Virus record (IMG/VR): IMGVR_UViG_3300017714_000071
Span: 1 to 32,968 of that record
Reading direction: 5' to 3' (one strand)
DNA: 32,968 bases
Source of the DNA: a virus
How positions within the stretch are numbered: position 1 is the first letter of the stretch; each line of letters starts with the position of its first letter. Shown here in pieces: positions 23,489-31,768 of the stretch. The position numbers were made by a program, and so were the translations under genes. The notes below the pieces were generated by a model, which saw nothing but the letters and a program-made list of their open reading frames with translations, searched no databases and had not been told where the DNA came from.

Positions 23489-23633
23489 TTTTACTTCCTA
23501 GTGCCGCTAAAAAAACGGCACACCAGTACATGAAAACTATCCCAGAGGTAAAACAAAAAAAGCCGTACATGCGAGCTGCGGCAAACATCATTATGATGAC
23601 TACATGCCACAAAAAAACATTAAGGGCTTTCAT
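23472..23633 (-). CDS. Tiny membrane protein
   Basis: A 53-residue protein reading MKALNVFLWHVVIIMM..., with two hydrophobic segments (about 5-21 and 25-46) and a charged end (GSKNEQKI). AGGAGA lies six bases before the ATG. It overlaps the genes on both sides by 14-17 bases, as expected in a tightly coupled operon. Function unknown; it lies in the putative lysis region. Confidence 0.55.
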   Translation of the reverse strand: MKALNVFLWHVVIIMMFAAARMYGFFCFTSGIVFMYWCAVFLAALGSKNEQKI

Positions 23634-23793
23634 TGTTCATCTCCTGTATCCTTGCATGAAGTGCCTCTTCCGCAGCCTGCCAAACCGCTTCCATTCGAGT
23701 TGCTGTAGGGTCATCGAATCCAACTAAGCTGCCTATTTTTTGCCAGTCAGACGAAAGTGTGTTTACGTGTTGTTCTTGCTGCTCAATGTTCAT
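23620..23793 (-). CDS. Small helical hypothetical protein
   Basis: A 57-residue acidic protein (start NIEQQEQHVNTLSSDW; end EALHARIQEMNNESP), mostly helical. AAGGAAAG lies just before the ATG. It overlaps the downstream membrane-protein gene by 14 bases. Not recognised. Confidence 0.5.
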   Translation of the reverse strand: MNIEQQEQHVNTLSSDWQKIGSLVGFDDPTATRMEAVWQAAEEALHARIQEMNNESP

Positions 23794-23897
23794 TTGCTTT
23801 CCTTTTTTTGTTTAGTTTCTTCGTTGCGGTTAATTCTATCCATTGCTTCTCGATAGGCTTGCCTGTCGGTAGTTCTATCTCTATCACCCTTGCTCAC
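23790..23897 (-). CDS. Very small charged protein with GTG start
   Basis: A 35-residue, highly charged protein (SKGDRDRTTDRQAYREAMDR, then a Lys-rich end). The start is GTG, eight bases after AGGAGGGG. The stop overlaps the next ATG (ATGA), and the start overlaps the upstream gene by 14 bases. It could be a leader used to pass ribosomes along; no function is seen. Confidence 0.45.
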   Translation of the reverse strand: MSKGDRDRTTDRQAYREAMDRINRNEETKQKKESK

Positions 23898-24291
23898 AAA
23901 CTTTCCCCTCCTCTAAAAATTTTTGGAGGAATGCCAACGCACGCCACGCCACTTTGCTCATATGCAGCCTGCCATCCTCGTCATACGGATCTTTGCTGTG
24001 GTCTGCGATATGCCTCACTATTGCGTCTAGCTCGTCCGCAGACTTGCTCCTGTCCCAATACATAGGCTTGTCGATGTCATTGTGTTGTACATGACCCACC
24101 ATGCTATTTTGTGCAACAGCCGCCAACGCGAGGGGGAAGTAGGCTAGGCATCCGCTGTACATCGGAGTCATTTTCCGGTACTCAGATTTACCCATGCTAG
24201 GGTAGTCTAGCACAGGTCTAGCCTCTTCCCCCTTCTTCATATCCTTGAGAGCTTTAGTTCTGTCTTCGTCGCTCATAGCCCAGTGCTGCAT
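23884..24291 (-). CDS. DUF5664/MazZ-like nucleotide pyrophosphohydrolase
   Basis: A 135-residue protein. The start 24291 is preferred because GGAG lies eight bases upstream; an ATG at 24306 has no good site. The pattern FPLALAAVAQNSMVGHVQHND, KPMYWDRSKSADELDAIVRHIADH and DGRLHMSKVAWRALAFLQKFLEE fits the helical DUF5664 family. In phages that replace adenine with 2-aminoadenine, a member called MazZ hydrolyses dATP and dGTP. No PurZ is present in the window, so base replacement is not implied; pool control is likely. It lies 24 bases after the DNA polymerase gene. Confidence 0.65.
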   Translation of the reverse strand: MQHWAMSDEDRTKALKDMKKGEEARPVLDYPSMGKSEYRKMTPMYSGCLAYFPLALAAVAQNSMVGHVQHNDIDKPMYWDRSKSADELDAIVRHIADHSKDPYDEDGRLHMSKVAWRALAFLQKFLEEGKVCEQG

Positions 24292-24315
24292 ATTGTATCT
24301 CCGCATTAAAAGTAA

Positions 24316-26184
24316 TCACTTCTTAAATCTGTAGCTGAAGAATCCCTCAACAGCAGTCGGTAATCCTACACACCATTCTCTTTCACTTTCCATAATAGAC
24401 TCAATCTGCTTTAGAGTCAATTCTGGATTTTTTGATGACCCTTCGATGATAACTTCGTCATGTACTGTCAAAAGTAATCTGTGTCCTTTTTTGTCGAGCT
24501 CAAGCATACTATCTACCATTACGTCTCTGGCAATCGCCTGACAAATGTTTTCGCACCACTTACCACCATAGCTGTCGGACAACACAAAGTTTTTTCCGAG
24601 AGGTCTTTTATATTTAACCGCAGGTCTGTCAAATCGGTTAGTGAACAAAGAGCAGCTTTGGTATCGTATAACCCTCCCAGAAGGTAACGTAAAGTGCAAT
24701 GCACCTCCTTCGGTGTACCACTTACCATCTTCGCTTTCGCCCCTTTGGACAGCTTGTACAGCCCCTGAGTCCAAGTCCCACCAAAGCTGTCTAATGTCGG
24801 GATACTCGTTACGGTACGTGTCAACAACACCTTGAGCAAAATCTAGTGAAACCTCAATGCCACTTAGCTTCAGGGTTGCTTGAAACTTATTTGCACCCAT
24901 GCCGTACCCCAGACCAAGGACTGCCTGCTTTCCTACCATGCGTTTCTTTTTGTCCGATTTGGTTACTTCCTCACCAAAAACTTTACTCGCAAATAGGCAG
25001 TATATATCTTCTCCTGTGCGAAACGCTTCGACTAAGTTTTGCTGCCCTGCGTACCACGCCAATACCCTAGCTTCAATAGAACTGTAGTCAACAACGTATA
25101 GCACTCTGTCTTCAGAGGCTCTCAGCATAGCCCTAACTGCAGATTTAGCACCATCGAACACATTCCCCGCCATCCTCTTAATATCTTCTATCTGCCCACT
25201 TAGGATGTAATCTGCAAGTGTGTCTGTGTCTGCCACGGTTCCGCGAGGCAAGTTCTGCGGCTGAAGACCAGAGCCAGCCCACCTACCAGTAGTGGCACCA
25301 TGATACCTAAGACTTCCCCTAATCCTTCCGTCATCGTTGACCATATCTAAAGCACGCTTAAATTTTCCAGTAGAGCTCCCCCCGCCTCTCTGCCTGCATA
25401 GAAGCACCTCTCTCACGTCATCTTGCAGGTCTCCATCTAACATGTCTTTAACGTAGTCTAAGCTAAGGGTGTCAGTTTGTATCCCCTTCGTCGAAAGCCA
25501 ATCTATGATTCGTTTTGCCATAGTAGGTCTTTCGACTAAGCCCCCAGTAAGACGCATAAGAGTGTCACTTAGCTCGTTTGCAGATCTGTTTACCATTTCT
25601 ATAGACCTACGAGCTAAGTCTTCGTCTATGGAAATACCCCTGCAATTCATTTTTTGGTCTAGCTTCCAAACCTTAAGTTCCCTTTCGGGGAGGTCGCCGA
25701 GTCTTCTGTGTATTTCCCTTTCAACTTCAACATCCCGTTTGCAATATGATTTAATTATGTCCAAATCGCTGTATGGTATTTCGTCGAGAGGAACTCTGTA
25801 ATATTTTCGGAGAACTTTAGCCCCGTCCTTATCCTTCTTCATTTCCAAATTTAAGTGTTCAGCCACTGCCTCCAAAGACGCAGGAAGCGCATTGTAGCTT
25901 GCAACAGCCGATGTGCATCGCATATTGACGTTATCTATTCCAAATACGTGATATAGTATCTGCTCCTCCATTGCGGCATTATGTGCGTACACAAGACCGC
26001 CTTCCCTGATGTGCCTTCTGACTTTGTTAGGCATCCTAACTTCTACTTTAACTGGCTCATCATCAAAAGCGTAGCCTATGCAAAGCACTTCCGTGGAGGG
26101 GTCGGCACAATATCGGTAGGTTCCTACAGATTTAATGTCAGACTTAGAGGATGTCTCAAAATCGAGATGCAAAATTTTACTCAT
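24316..26184 (-). CDS. Family A DNA polymerase with 3'-5' exonuclease
   Basis: A 622-residue replicative polymerase. The start at 26184 overlaps the upstream stop (ATGA), with GGAGGG five bases before it. The exonuclease has motif I LDFE (Asp8, Glu10), motif II AHNA (Asn69) and motif III YCKRD (Tyr147, Asp151). The polymerase has motif A VVDYSSIEAR (Asp366), motif B KQAVLGLGYG (Lys419) and motif C TVHDEV (His575, Asp576, Glu577). At the place of E. coli Phe762 it has Leu423. There is no 5'-3' exonuclease domain. It works with the primase-helicase, DUF2815 binding protein and nuclease of this operon. Confidence 0.95.
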   Translation of the reverse strand: MSKILHLDFETSSKSDIKSVGTYRYCADPSTEVLCIGYAFDDEPVKVEVRMPNKVRRHIREGGLVYAHNAAMEEQILYHVFGIDNVNMRCTSAVASYNALPASLEAVAEHLNLEMKKDKDGAKVLRKYYRVPLDEIPYSDLDIIKSYCKRDVEVEREIHRRLGDLPERELKVWKLDQKMNCRGISIDEDLARRSIEMVNRSANELSDTLMRLTGGLVERPTMAKRIIDWLSTKGIQTDTLSLDYVKDMLDGDLQDDVREVLLCRQRGGGSSTGKFKRALDMVNDDGRIRGSLRYHGATTGRWAGSGLQPQNLPRGTVADTDTLADYILSGQIEDIKRMAGNVFDGAKSAVRAMLRASEDRVLYVVDYSSIEARVLAWYAGQQNLVEAFRTGEDIYCLFASKVFGEEVTKSDKKKRMVGKQAVLGLGYGMGANKFQATLKLSGIEVSLDFAQGVVDTYRNEYPDIRQLWWDLDSGAVQAVQRGESEDGKWYTEGGALHFTLPSGRVIRYQSCSLFTNRFDRPAVKYKRPLGKNFVLSDSYGGKWCENICQAIARDVMVDSMLELDKKGHRLLLTVHDEVIIEGSSKNPELTLKQIESIMESEREWCVGLPTAVEGFFSYRFKK

Positions 26185-26705
26185 TGCACCCTCCAATCAA
26201 GCCTTTCCGAAAGTTCTATTTTATTTTTTGCTTGAGGTTTTTTCATAACAAAACAAGCTGGAATAACTATATTACCTTCGTCGTCTATTTCATCCTCCTC
26301 AATTCGTATTACTACAAAGCCATTTTCCCTAAAAAACTTTGCTTGGTCGTATCTTTCCTCGCCTACCTCCACTTCAATTTCAGCTCCGTTTTTTACTTCA
26401 ATAGAGTCGAGTAGCAGAGTCCCTATTCCACTTCTCCGTAGCTTTTTAGTTACCCCGACCCTAAACAGGTTAGCCATCTTGAAAGAGCCTATTTTACCTT
26501 CTAAGTACACCATATAGCCTACTATTTCGTCATCAAGTATAGCTACACTTCCCTTGTAAGTTGTGTAAGCACCTTCGTTAAGTACAAACATTTCCACAAG
26601 ATCCTGCTCTCTGAAAGGCTCTTCTACGTGGAGCTCCTGCTCCAGCCTTTGGACTCCGTCAAAATGTCTTTCGTCAATATCTTCTATTGTAAATTTATCA
26701 AACAT
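26181..26705 (-). CDS. GNAT-family N-acetyltransferase
   Basis: A 174-residue protein with the acetyl-CoA site RVGVTKKLRRSGIGTLLLDSI (about 82-102; Q/RxxGxG/A form RRSGIGT) and the later AKFFRENGF helix and strand. The N-terminal region 'IEDIDERHFDGVQRLEQEL' is a normal GNAT start. Substrate unknown; a host or phage protein, or a small molecule, is possible. The gene couples to the polymerase gene by ATGA. Confidence 0.8.
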   Translation of the reverse strand: MFDKFTIEDIDERHFDGVQRLEQELHVEEPFREQDLVEMFVLNEGAYTTYKGSVAILDDEIVGYMVYLEGKIGSFKMANLFRVGVTKKLRRSGIGTLLLDSIEVKNGAEIEVEVGEERYDQAKFFRENGFVVIRIEEDEIDDEGNIVIPACFVMKKPQAKNKIELSERLDWRVQ

Positions 26706-26720
26706 TATCGTTACCCCCAG

Positions 26721-27389
26721 TTAAACTTGCCAAGGCTCAAAAATACCAGTCACGCCGTCTAGCACAACACCACAGCCCAAAATTGGTTTTGAAGAATATT
26801 TTATACCATATTCTTGGAGCTGATGCGATGCGTCTGCACCAGTCCCGCACTGAAGCCCAAAAATTCGTGTAAATTTGTTTGCGTAATATGTTACACCGGC
26901 TTTGCTGTGGTGATGGCCTTGCACTACCGACCTAAATTCATCCTTAGCATTTAAAATCGCACTTGCCCTTCCGCGATCACCATGCTGATATATTACGTCA
27001 TCAATAACTATTTGACCGAACCTTTTTGTTACTTCCCAGCCTTCCGGCAGTCGCCACAAATCTGAAGGTGACAGAAGATACCAGTCTGGCACACCAACCT
27101 CTTTTGCCCATCTATAAGGCAAAGCGTCATGGTTACCTATTAAGAAATTTGCTTCTGGAAAGGCAGTAGTAATCTCTTTTACCTGTTTCAATGCCTGCTC
27201 ATATTCGTTTAAAACATTTTTGTTGCTGGGCTTTTTTAAGTGAAAACTCAAACTATGATTGTCTACGAGGTCTCCGATCATAACAACTTTGTCACAATCC
27301 CAAGCGTGATACGTTTCCAGTAAAAAGTCTACATAACCCTTTCGCATGCAAGGACAGTGCGTGTCCCCAATTGTCAAAACTCTTGCCAT
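26721..27389 (-). CDS. Calcineurin-like metallophosphoesterase
   Basis: A 222-residue protein. The start at 27389 with CGAGG upstream is chosen because a longer frame passes through an intrinsic terminator. Metal-binding motifs are complete: GDTH (Asp9, His11), GDLVDNH (Asp40), GNHD (Asn86, His87), His136 in YQHGD and GHHH (159-161). The family cleaves phosphomonoesters, diesters or nucleic acids; here a DNA-metabolism role is suggested by neighbours. A terminator lies between it and the upstream DUF2815 gene, so it is made by read-through or from its own promoter. Confidence 0.85.
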   Translation of the reverse strand: MARVLTIGDTHCPCMRKGYVDFLLETYHAWDCDKVVMIGDLVDNHSLSFHLKKPSNKNVLNEYEQALKQVKEITTAFPEANFLIGNHDALPYRWAKEVGVPDWYLLSPSDLWRLPEGWEVTKRFGQIVIDDVIYQHGDRGRASAILNAKDEFRSVVQGHHHSKAGVTYYANKFTRIFGLQCGTGADASHQLQEYGIKYSSKPILGCGVVLDGVTGIFEPWQV

Positions 27390-27414
27390 TGAAACCTCGA
27401 AAAAAGAAAGATAG

Positions 27415-27443
27415 AAAAAAGCCCCCCTACATCTAGGAGGGCT
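27415..27443 (-). terminator. Intrinsic terminator on the minus strand
   Basis: Read leftward, AGCCCTCCTA pairs with TAGGGGGGCT (one mismatch) around a four-base loop and is followed by six T. It lies between the single-strand binding protein gene and the phosphoesterase gene. This would make the binding protein the last fully expressed gene of its segment. Confidence 0.8.
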
Positions 27444-27459
27444 ATAAAGTACATCTGAG

Positions 27460-27972
27460 CTAGAAAGCACCAAAATCAGACTCGACAGTTGAGGTGCTGC
27501 CGAATGCTTCTCCGTCTCCGGTTCGCTGTACATTTCCGAGGTATAACGAGACACCCTTCTTGCCTGCAAACTCCCAAGCATATGCAGAAACAGCTGCCCG
27601 CATTTCGCACCCGCCGTAGACTATTGTTTTGTCTAACACTGGGTTGAGCTCCATGTCAACGACTTTAGGTGGGTCGGAAACTTTCGCTTTTGCTATTGCA
27701 AACTTCTTACCGACATATTCAGGTCTTTGTTGTCCTTCGGAATCTAGCTTTCCATCGCCGTCCTTCATGGGCATCTGAATGTTTGCGGGGCGATTTGACC
27801 CCCATTTTTTGTCGATTGCACTTTCGCAAGCAGCCTTTAAGTCTGATAGATCTTCGTCCCTATCCCAAAGCATGGTAATTGAAAACTTTGGATCAGATCC
27901 TTCAAATCCCCCCGCCTCAAACAGCTGAGGAAATGAAGCGGTGAAAACTGGAGTTGTAATTCTTGTTGACAT
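27460..27972 (-). CDS. DUF2815 single-stranded-DNA-binding protein
   Basis: A 170-residue protein of the DUF2815 type: N-terminal TPVFTASFPQLFEAGG, middle YSITMLWDRDEDLSDLKAACESAIDKKWG-like section, and C-terminal IVYGGCEMRAAVSAYAWEFAGKKGVSLYLGNVQ. It ends in an acidic-hydrophobic tip (VESDFGAF) like the partner-binding tip of SSB proteins. Members are found beside PolA, D5 helicase and DUF2800 nuclease, exactly as here. It probably coats single strands in replication or recombination. A weak A/G-rich site precedes the ATG. Confidence 0.8.
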   Translation of the reverse strand: MSTRITTPVFTASFPQLFEAGGFEGSDPKFSITMLWDRDEDLSDLKAACESAIDKKWGSNRPANIQMPMKDGDGKLDSEGQQRPEYVGKKFAIAKAKVSDPPKVVDMELNPVLDKTIVYGGCEMRAAVSAYAWEFAGKKGVSLYLGNVQRTGDGEAFGSTSTVESDFGAF

Positions 27973-28034
27973 AATACTTTTTCTTTCTTCTTAAACTTTA
28001 TAAACGGAAACTTGAAACTCGCACTCAGTCTTGG

Positions 28035-28223
28035 TTAGCACTCCTCTCTGCCAAAATATTCGTCTTGACAATTCTGGCACATTGCAGAAATGTTGTATTC
28101 CTTCTGCGATAACTCATCCCTAAACGAAAGAATTTGCTCGCCGCATAGGTTGCAAATGTTATCTTCTTTTGCCTGCTCAATGGAAGCCAGCTTTTTTGAG
28201 ACATCCCAATTTTCATCCCACAT
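28035..28223 (-). CDS. Small zinc-ribbon protein
   Basis: A 62-residue protein with CNLCGEQ and, about 25 residues later, CQNCQDEYFG: two CxxC pairs of a zinc ribbon. The start at 28223 with GGAGAG five bases upstream is chosen, that site lying in the end of the nuclease gene. It stands between the nuclease and DUF2815 genes, suggesting a small replication accessory role. Confidence 0.6.
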   Translation of the reverse strand: MWDENWDVSKKLASIEQAKEDNICNLCGEQILSFRDELSQKEYNISAMCQNCQDEYFGREEC

Positions 28224-28224
28224 A

Positions 28225-28992
28225 TTACTCTCCAAAATCACGGTTCAATTCTTTCCTGCCCCTAACAGCACAAATGTTTTTAGCCCTGCACCAAAAACAA
28301 TGGCTGCCCTCCTTGGCTATAGCTTCCATTCTATCCTCACTAACTTCATCGGCAATTTTAGCTGTCTGCTTTACTCTGTAAAGATGTTTTTTAACTGCAT
28401 CTATATCCAATCCCGTAGATCGCGTTTTTAATTTAGTTGTTCCGTTAGGTTGTATTACTGCAATTGTAATGGTTTCAATATCAGGGAATCTATCTTTAAG
28501 TAGGCAGGCGTAACACAGTAATTGAGGGTTGACCTCTCCCTTTCTGTTCTTTACCTGAACGACTGACCTGCCGTTTTTTAAATCCGCTAATAACGCATGT
28601 GTCCCGCTGACGCAAACGTAATCTGCAGTACCTCGAAGTTCTGGTATTTCGCTATGCTCCATTTTGAGCTCTGAATACACTTCGGAATCTTTTGCCGGTA
28701 TCCCCACTTCTGATAGAAAAAAGTTAACGGTGTCAATCATTTTTTGATTTACAGAGATTGTGTATGGAAAGTCCATTGCCTCTTCATCGAACACTTCTAT
28801 GCTTTCGCCCCTAAATTTTTCAGGACTTTTTTCTTCCTTAATGCACTTTTCAAGGAGCTCATGTGTCGCACTCCCCAAATAGGCGGGTATCATGTCGTTT
28901 CGTTTTACAACTGGAACCCTTTCTTCTAAAACAAGCGAGGCAGGGCATGCAAGCCAGCGAGAGGCTCCTGATGGCCTAAGTTTATACTTCAC
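28225..28992 (-). CDS. Cas4-like Fe-S PD-(D/E)XK nuclease (DUF2800 type)
   Basis: A 255-residue protein. The GTG at 28992, one base after the upstream stop and six after GGAG, is preferred; ATG 29010 has no ribosome site. The nuclease core shows His44 (SATHELLE), Asp124 (GTADYV), Asp137-x-Lys139 (ADLKNG) and Gln157 (NPQLLCYA). Cys16 in WLACPAS plus Cys232-x2-Cys235-x5-Cys241 is the Cas4/AddB iron-sulfur pattern. The enzyme likely trims DNA ends for recombination, with the DUF2815 protein. Confidence 0.8.
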   Translation of the reverse strand: MKYKLRPSGASRWLACPASLVLEERVPVVKRNDMIPAYLGSATHELLEKCIKEEKSPEKFRGESIEVFDEEAMDFPYTISVNQKMIDTVNFFLSEVGIPAKDSEVYSELKMEHSEIPELRGTADYVCVSGTHALLADLKNGRSVVQVKNRKGEVNPQLLCYACLLKDRFPDIETITIAVIQPNGTTKLKTRSTGLDIDAVKKHLYRVKQTAKIADEVSEDRMEAIAKEGSHCFWCRAKNICAVRGRKELNRDFGE

Positions 28993-28993
28993 A

Positions 28994-31231
28994 TCATACT
29001 CCAAATTCATTGTTTGAAAGTGCTATGTTTTGGAACACATACGGCTTGGTTCCGTTCACGCTTTTTCGTGTTCTTGGCAGTCCAATACGCTCCATCTCCA
29101 TGCAAAACTTCTTCCTGCCAAGCCGACCGCCTGTTCTCACATAAGATTGAAAAGCATCCACTACAAGTACAAAAGATCCAGCTTTTTTTGTGAAGAGGTC
29201 TTCCGCTACTCTTGCAAACTCATCTTCATTGACCCGATACATTTCGGTTGCTTCATCCACCGCCTTGCATGTCCCTACTCCCATTGCCACAAACTCCCTG
29301 TACCCCTGAATGAGCCAGTTAGCCACGCCTGCAAGTTCTTCTCTTAGCTTGCTGGGAATAGTTATATCTTTTTTGTCTTCTAGGTTCACAGTGAAAGGAA
29401 CCAGCCTCAGCCTCCGCCAGATGCCAGCGTCACGACCTTTAATTAGCGGTCTGTGATTGGTGCAAATGACAGAAGTGTGAGATGGCTGAAAGTGCCACGG
29501 GTTCTCTCGCATCCTGCGAGCTTCTATTGTGTCCTGTGAGGTTAGCTTTTTGACCGTAGATTCCGCGAGTGGAACGTCTGCCTCCATCTCTGCGAATATG
29601 GCGAGTCTCGCATTATGGAGTTTTGCCATGTAGGTCGGGTGCATATCTTTTCTATTGTCCAGAAGCTCTGAGGGTAGATGGCTACTGTAGCTGCCCAGTA
29701 AGTCAGCAATACACTGAACAATGGTGCTTTTACCATTGCAACCATCACCGTAAAAAATGTTGAAGACAGGATCACTGCAATTGCCAGTGATAGATAGCCC
29801 AAGAAGCCTTCTAACATAGCGAATGAGGTCGTCATCTCCCGCAAAAACGTCATTGATAACACGCTCCCACGTTGGCGAGGTCTGGCCTTCGACGTAATCA
29901 GTGTTGCACTGATGAAAGCAAAAATCCTCCGGTGAGTGACCCCTGAATTTATCCTCTTTGAGATCATAAGTTCCGTTCCTAAAATTCAGCAGATATGGGC
30001 TTTCACCTATATCTCCTAGTCCTATACGTAAACCCCTTTCCCCCTTAGCCTGCTTAATAACTCCATTGGTGTTATTGTAGTTTAGCAGGTTTGATATCCA
30101 CGCCTCTGCTTTCGCTGATTCCTCGCCTCCAGATTCTGGTATTCGTGAAGACAGCCTGCACAAAAACTCCATGACTATCCCGTGGAACCTGCTGCCTCCA
30201 GAATCAATTCTCCAAGCCCCATCGGAGTAAATGATCCACTGACCCCAATCTTCAACAAACTTGCAGAGCCGACCTTCTGGGTCTTCTGAAAGCTGCCTCA
30301 CTACATTGGAGTGGTTGCGACTAGCCTCGTTCAACAGCCAAGGCAGCAGGTTCCCTTCTTTAACGGGTAATTTATCAAAATCCGATTCAGGCTCAATTCG
30401 AGGTCTGTCTTCTGGCTTCATGGCTTTTACTATCGTAGCCACGGTAACTGGCCTAGCAGCGTCTAGCTTGAGGCTGTCCCAGTCTCGATCTACAGAGTGT
30501 TTGTTGTACTGCTCTGCATCGCCTGAGCTCCAGTCGTTAAAGACTTCCTTGCCTTCCTGAGAGCCTGCTGTGCCGTGGTGAGCAGCCTGCATCATGCGAA
30601 TCCAGTCCTGCCTGTTCTGGTAATCCATAATGTCCAGTTTGTCTAGCATGCTCTTTAGTTCATCAGGAGAAGTAGTTCCTGCCTGAGCACCACTAGGTTT
30701 TACCTCTTCTATTTGCGAAACATCATATCCCATGACCTCGCTAAGTGACTTAATGTCTACCTCTTTAGCATCTTCAACTATTACGAGAGATTCTGTAAGG
30801 GCAAAATACTTATTATCAGTAAACAGCTCTATTTGCGGTACATGTCCCCCATGCCTTTTGGCCTCAACAAAACGAACGCCCCGCTTGATTGAACCGGAGC
30901 AGGGTAGGATAACTTTTACCCCAGTGCCTGATACACTTGTGTTTACAACTGTGGCGGAATCTTCTGTAGACAGCTTTGCTAACATATCAGCCGCCCAGCT
31001 CTCTGTTTTGCCCTCGCTGTCTATGCAGGAGTCCAAGTCTAGACCAACAAAAGGTAAGTCTTTTGAGAAACATATTCCTAATCTAAATGATGGGTTATCC
31101 TCGCAAAACTGCTTTGCTTCTGAATATGTAGATAGGTTCCTGTTCCAACCTGCCTGCTTACCCGTTAATGCCGAAGTGGGTCTGTCTTTCCTCTCCCAAA
31201 CCAACCAATTTTTATAGCTTTTTATTGACAT
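28994..31231 (-). CDS. Primase-polymerase/D5-type helicase
   Basis: A 745-residue bifunctional replication protein. The N-terminal primase-polymerase has Asp65-x-Asp67 (VGLDLDSC) and NTSVSGTGVKV (98-107), with the PriCT-like segment at 190-255. The C-terminal SF3/D5 helicase has Walker A GDGCNGKS (495-502), Walker B LAIFAEME (543-550), and the arginine-finger region GIWRRLRLVPF. It starts at ATG 31231; a TTG one codon upstream could also serve, as GGAGG lies six bases before it. It makes primers and unwinds DNA for the PolA gene product. It overlaps the sigma-like gene by 20 bases. Confidence 0.9.
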   Translation of the reverse strand: MSIKSYKNWLVWERKDRPTSALTGKQAGWNRNLSTYSEAKQFCEDNPSFRLGICFSKDLPFVGLDLDSCIDSEGKTESWAADMLAKLSTEDSATVVNTSVSGTGVKVILPCSGSIKRGVRFVEAKRHGGHVPQIELFTDNKYFALTESLVIVEDAKEVDIKSLSEVMGYDVSQIEEVKPSGAQAGTTSPDELKSMLDKLDIMDYQNRQDWIRMMQAAHHGTAGSQEGKEVFNDWSSGDAEQYNKHSVDRDWDSLKLDAARPVTVATIVKAMKPEDRPRIEPESDFDKLPVKEGNLLPWLLNEASRNHSNVVRQLSEDPEGRLCKFVEDWGQWIIYSDGAWRIDSGGSRFHGIVMEFLCRLSSRIPESGGEESAKAEAWISNLLNYNNTNGVIKQAKGERGLRIGLGDIGESPYLLNFRNGTYDLKEDKFRGHSPEDFCFHQCNTDYVEGQTSPTWERVINDVFAGDDDLIRYVRRLLGLSITGNCSDPVFNIFYGDGCNGKSTIVQCIADLLGSYSSHLPSELLDNRKDMHPTYMAKLHNARLAIFAEMEADVPLAESTVKKLTSQDTIEARRMRENPWHFQPSHTSVICTNHRPLIKGRDAGIWRRLRLVPFTVNLEDKKDITIPSKLREELAGVANWLIQGYREFVAMGVGTCKAVDEATEMYRVNEDEFARVAEDLFTKKAGSFVLVVDAFQSYVRTGGRLGRKKFCMEMERIGLPRTRKSVNGTKPYVFQNIALSNNEFGV

Positions 31232-31694
31232 CAAAATCAGCCTCCACGATTTTCCTGATTGACTTTATGGCAAGGCTAATTGCTTGTTGGCTTACTCCCA
31301 CCTCCAAAGCAATTTCACTTTGCGTGAACCCTTTTGTTAGCTGTTGGGCAATAAACTTTTGATCGTCACTTAGCCGAGAATCAACCCAATCATCTATCTC
31401 CAGCTGCTCAACGTAATCGTCCTCAGTATTTCGCCTTCCTGAAGGGGCAGAACCCTCGTCTACAGAAAATTTATGTCCTGTAAACTCATCGCATTCATTC
31501 TTATATCCAATGTTGCGTGCTGCCTTCTGCACTGCAAAATAGTAATCTACTGCTTTACCTTCCAGAACAACTACAACGGTTTCTTGCCTTAAATCTTCAA
31601 AAAACTCGATGTCTCCCCTTCTGTTGGGCATTGCCTTTTCGATAAATGTGTGGACTTTAGCAGATATAATCCCTAATGCTGTTTTGTCTAACAT
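31212..31694 (-). CDS. Sigma-70-like transcription factor
   Basis: A 160-residue protein. The start at 31694 with AAAGG seven bases upstream is chosen. Residues about 30-66 (FFEDLRQETVVVVL.....YYFAVQKAARNIGYKNE) match the region-2 pattern of short sigma factors. The C-terminus (107-150, LSDDQKFIAQQLTKGFTQSEIALEVGVSQQAISLAIKSIRK) is a region-4 helix-turn-helix. There is no cysteine-rich or other extra domain. It lies upstream in the leftward operon and could direct host polymerase to late promoters. A helix-turn-helix regulator without sigma activity is the alternative. Confidence 0.65.
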   Translation of the reverse strand: MLDKTALGIISAKVHTFIEKAMPNRRGDIEFFEDLRQETVVVVLEGKAVDYYFAVQKAARNIGYKNECDEFTGHKFSVDEGSAPSGRRNTEDDYVEQLEIDDWVDSRLSDDQKFIAQQLTKGFTQSEIALEVGVSQQAISLAIKSIRKIVEADFDVNKKL

Positions 31695-31768
31695 GAATAA
31701 ACCTTTCTGTGTGTAAATATATGACCAGTAATTGTGTCTTGGCACAACTAAAAAGTCATTTTTCCACG

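Noticed and set aside
23472-23633. A second in-phase T TTT TTA heptamer in the tiny membrane protein gene
   Set aside because: The -1 frame stops after about five codons, so the slip would have little effect; chance in a T-rich hydrophobic codon run is likely.
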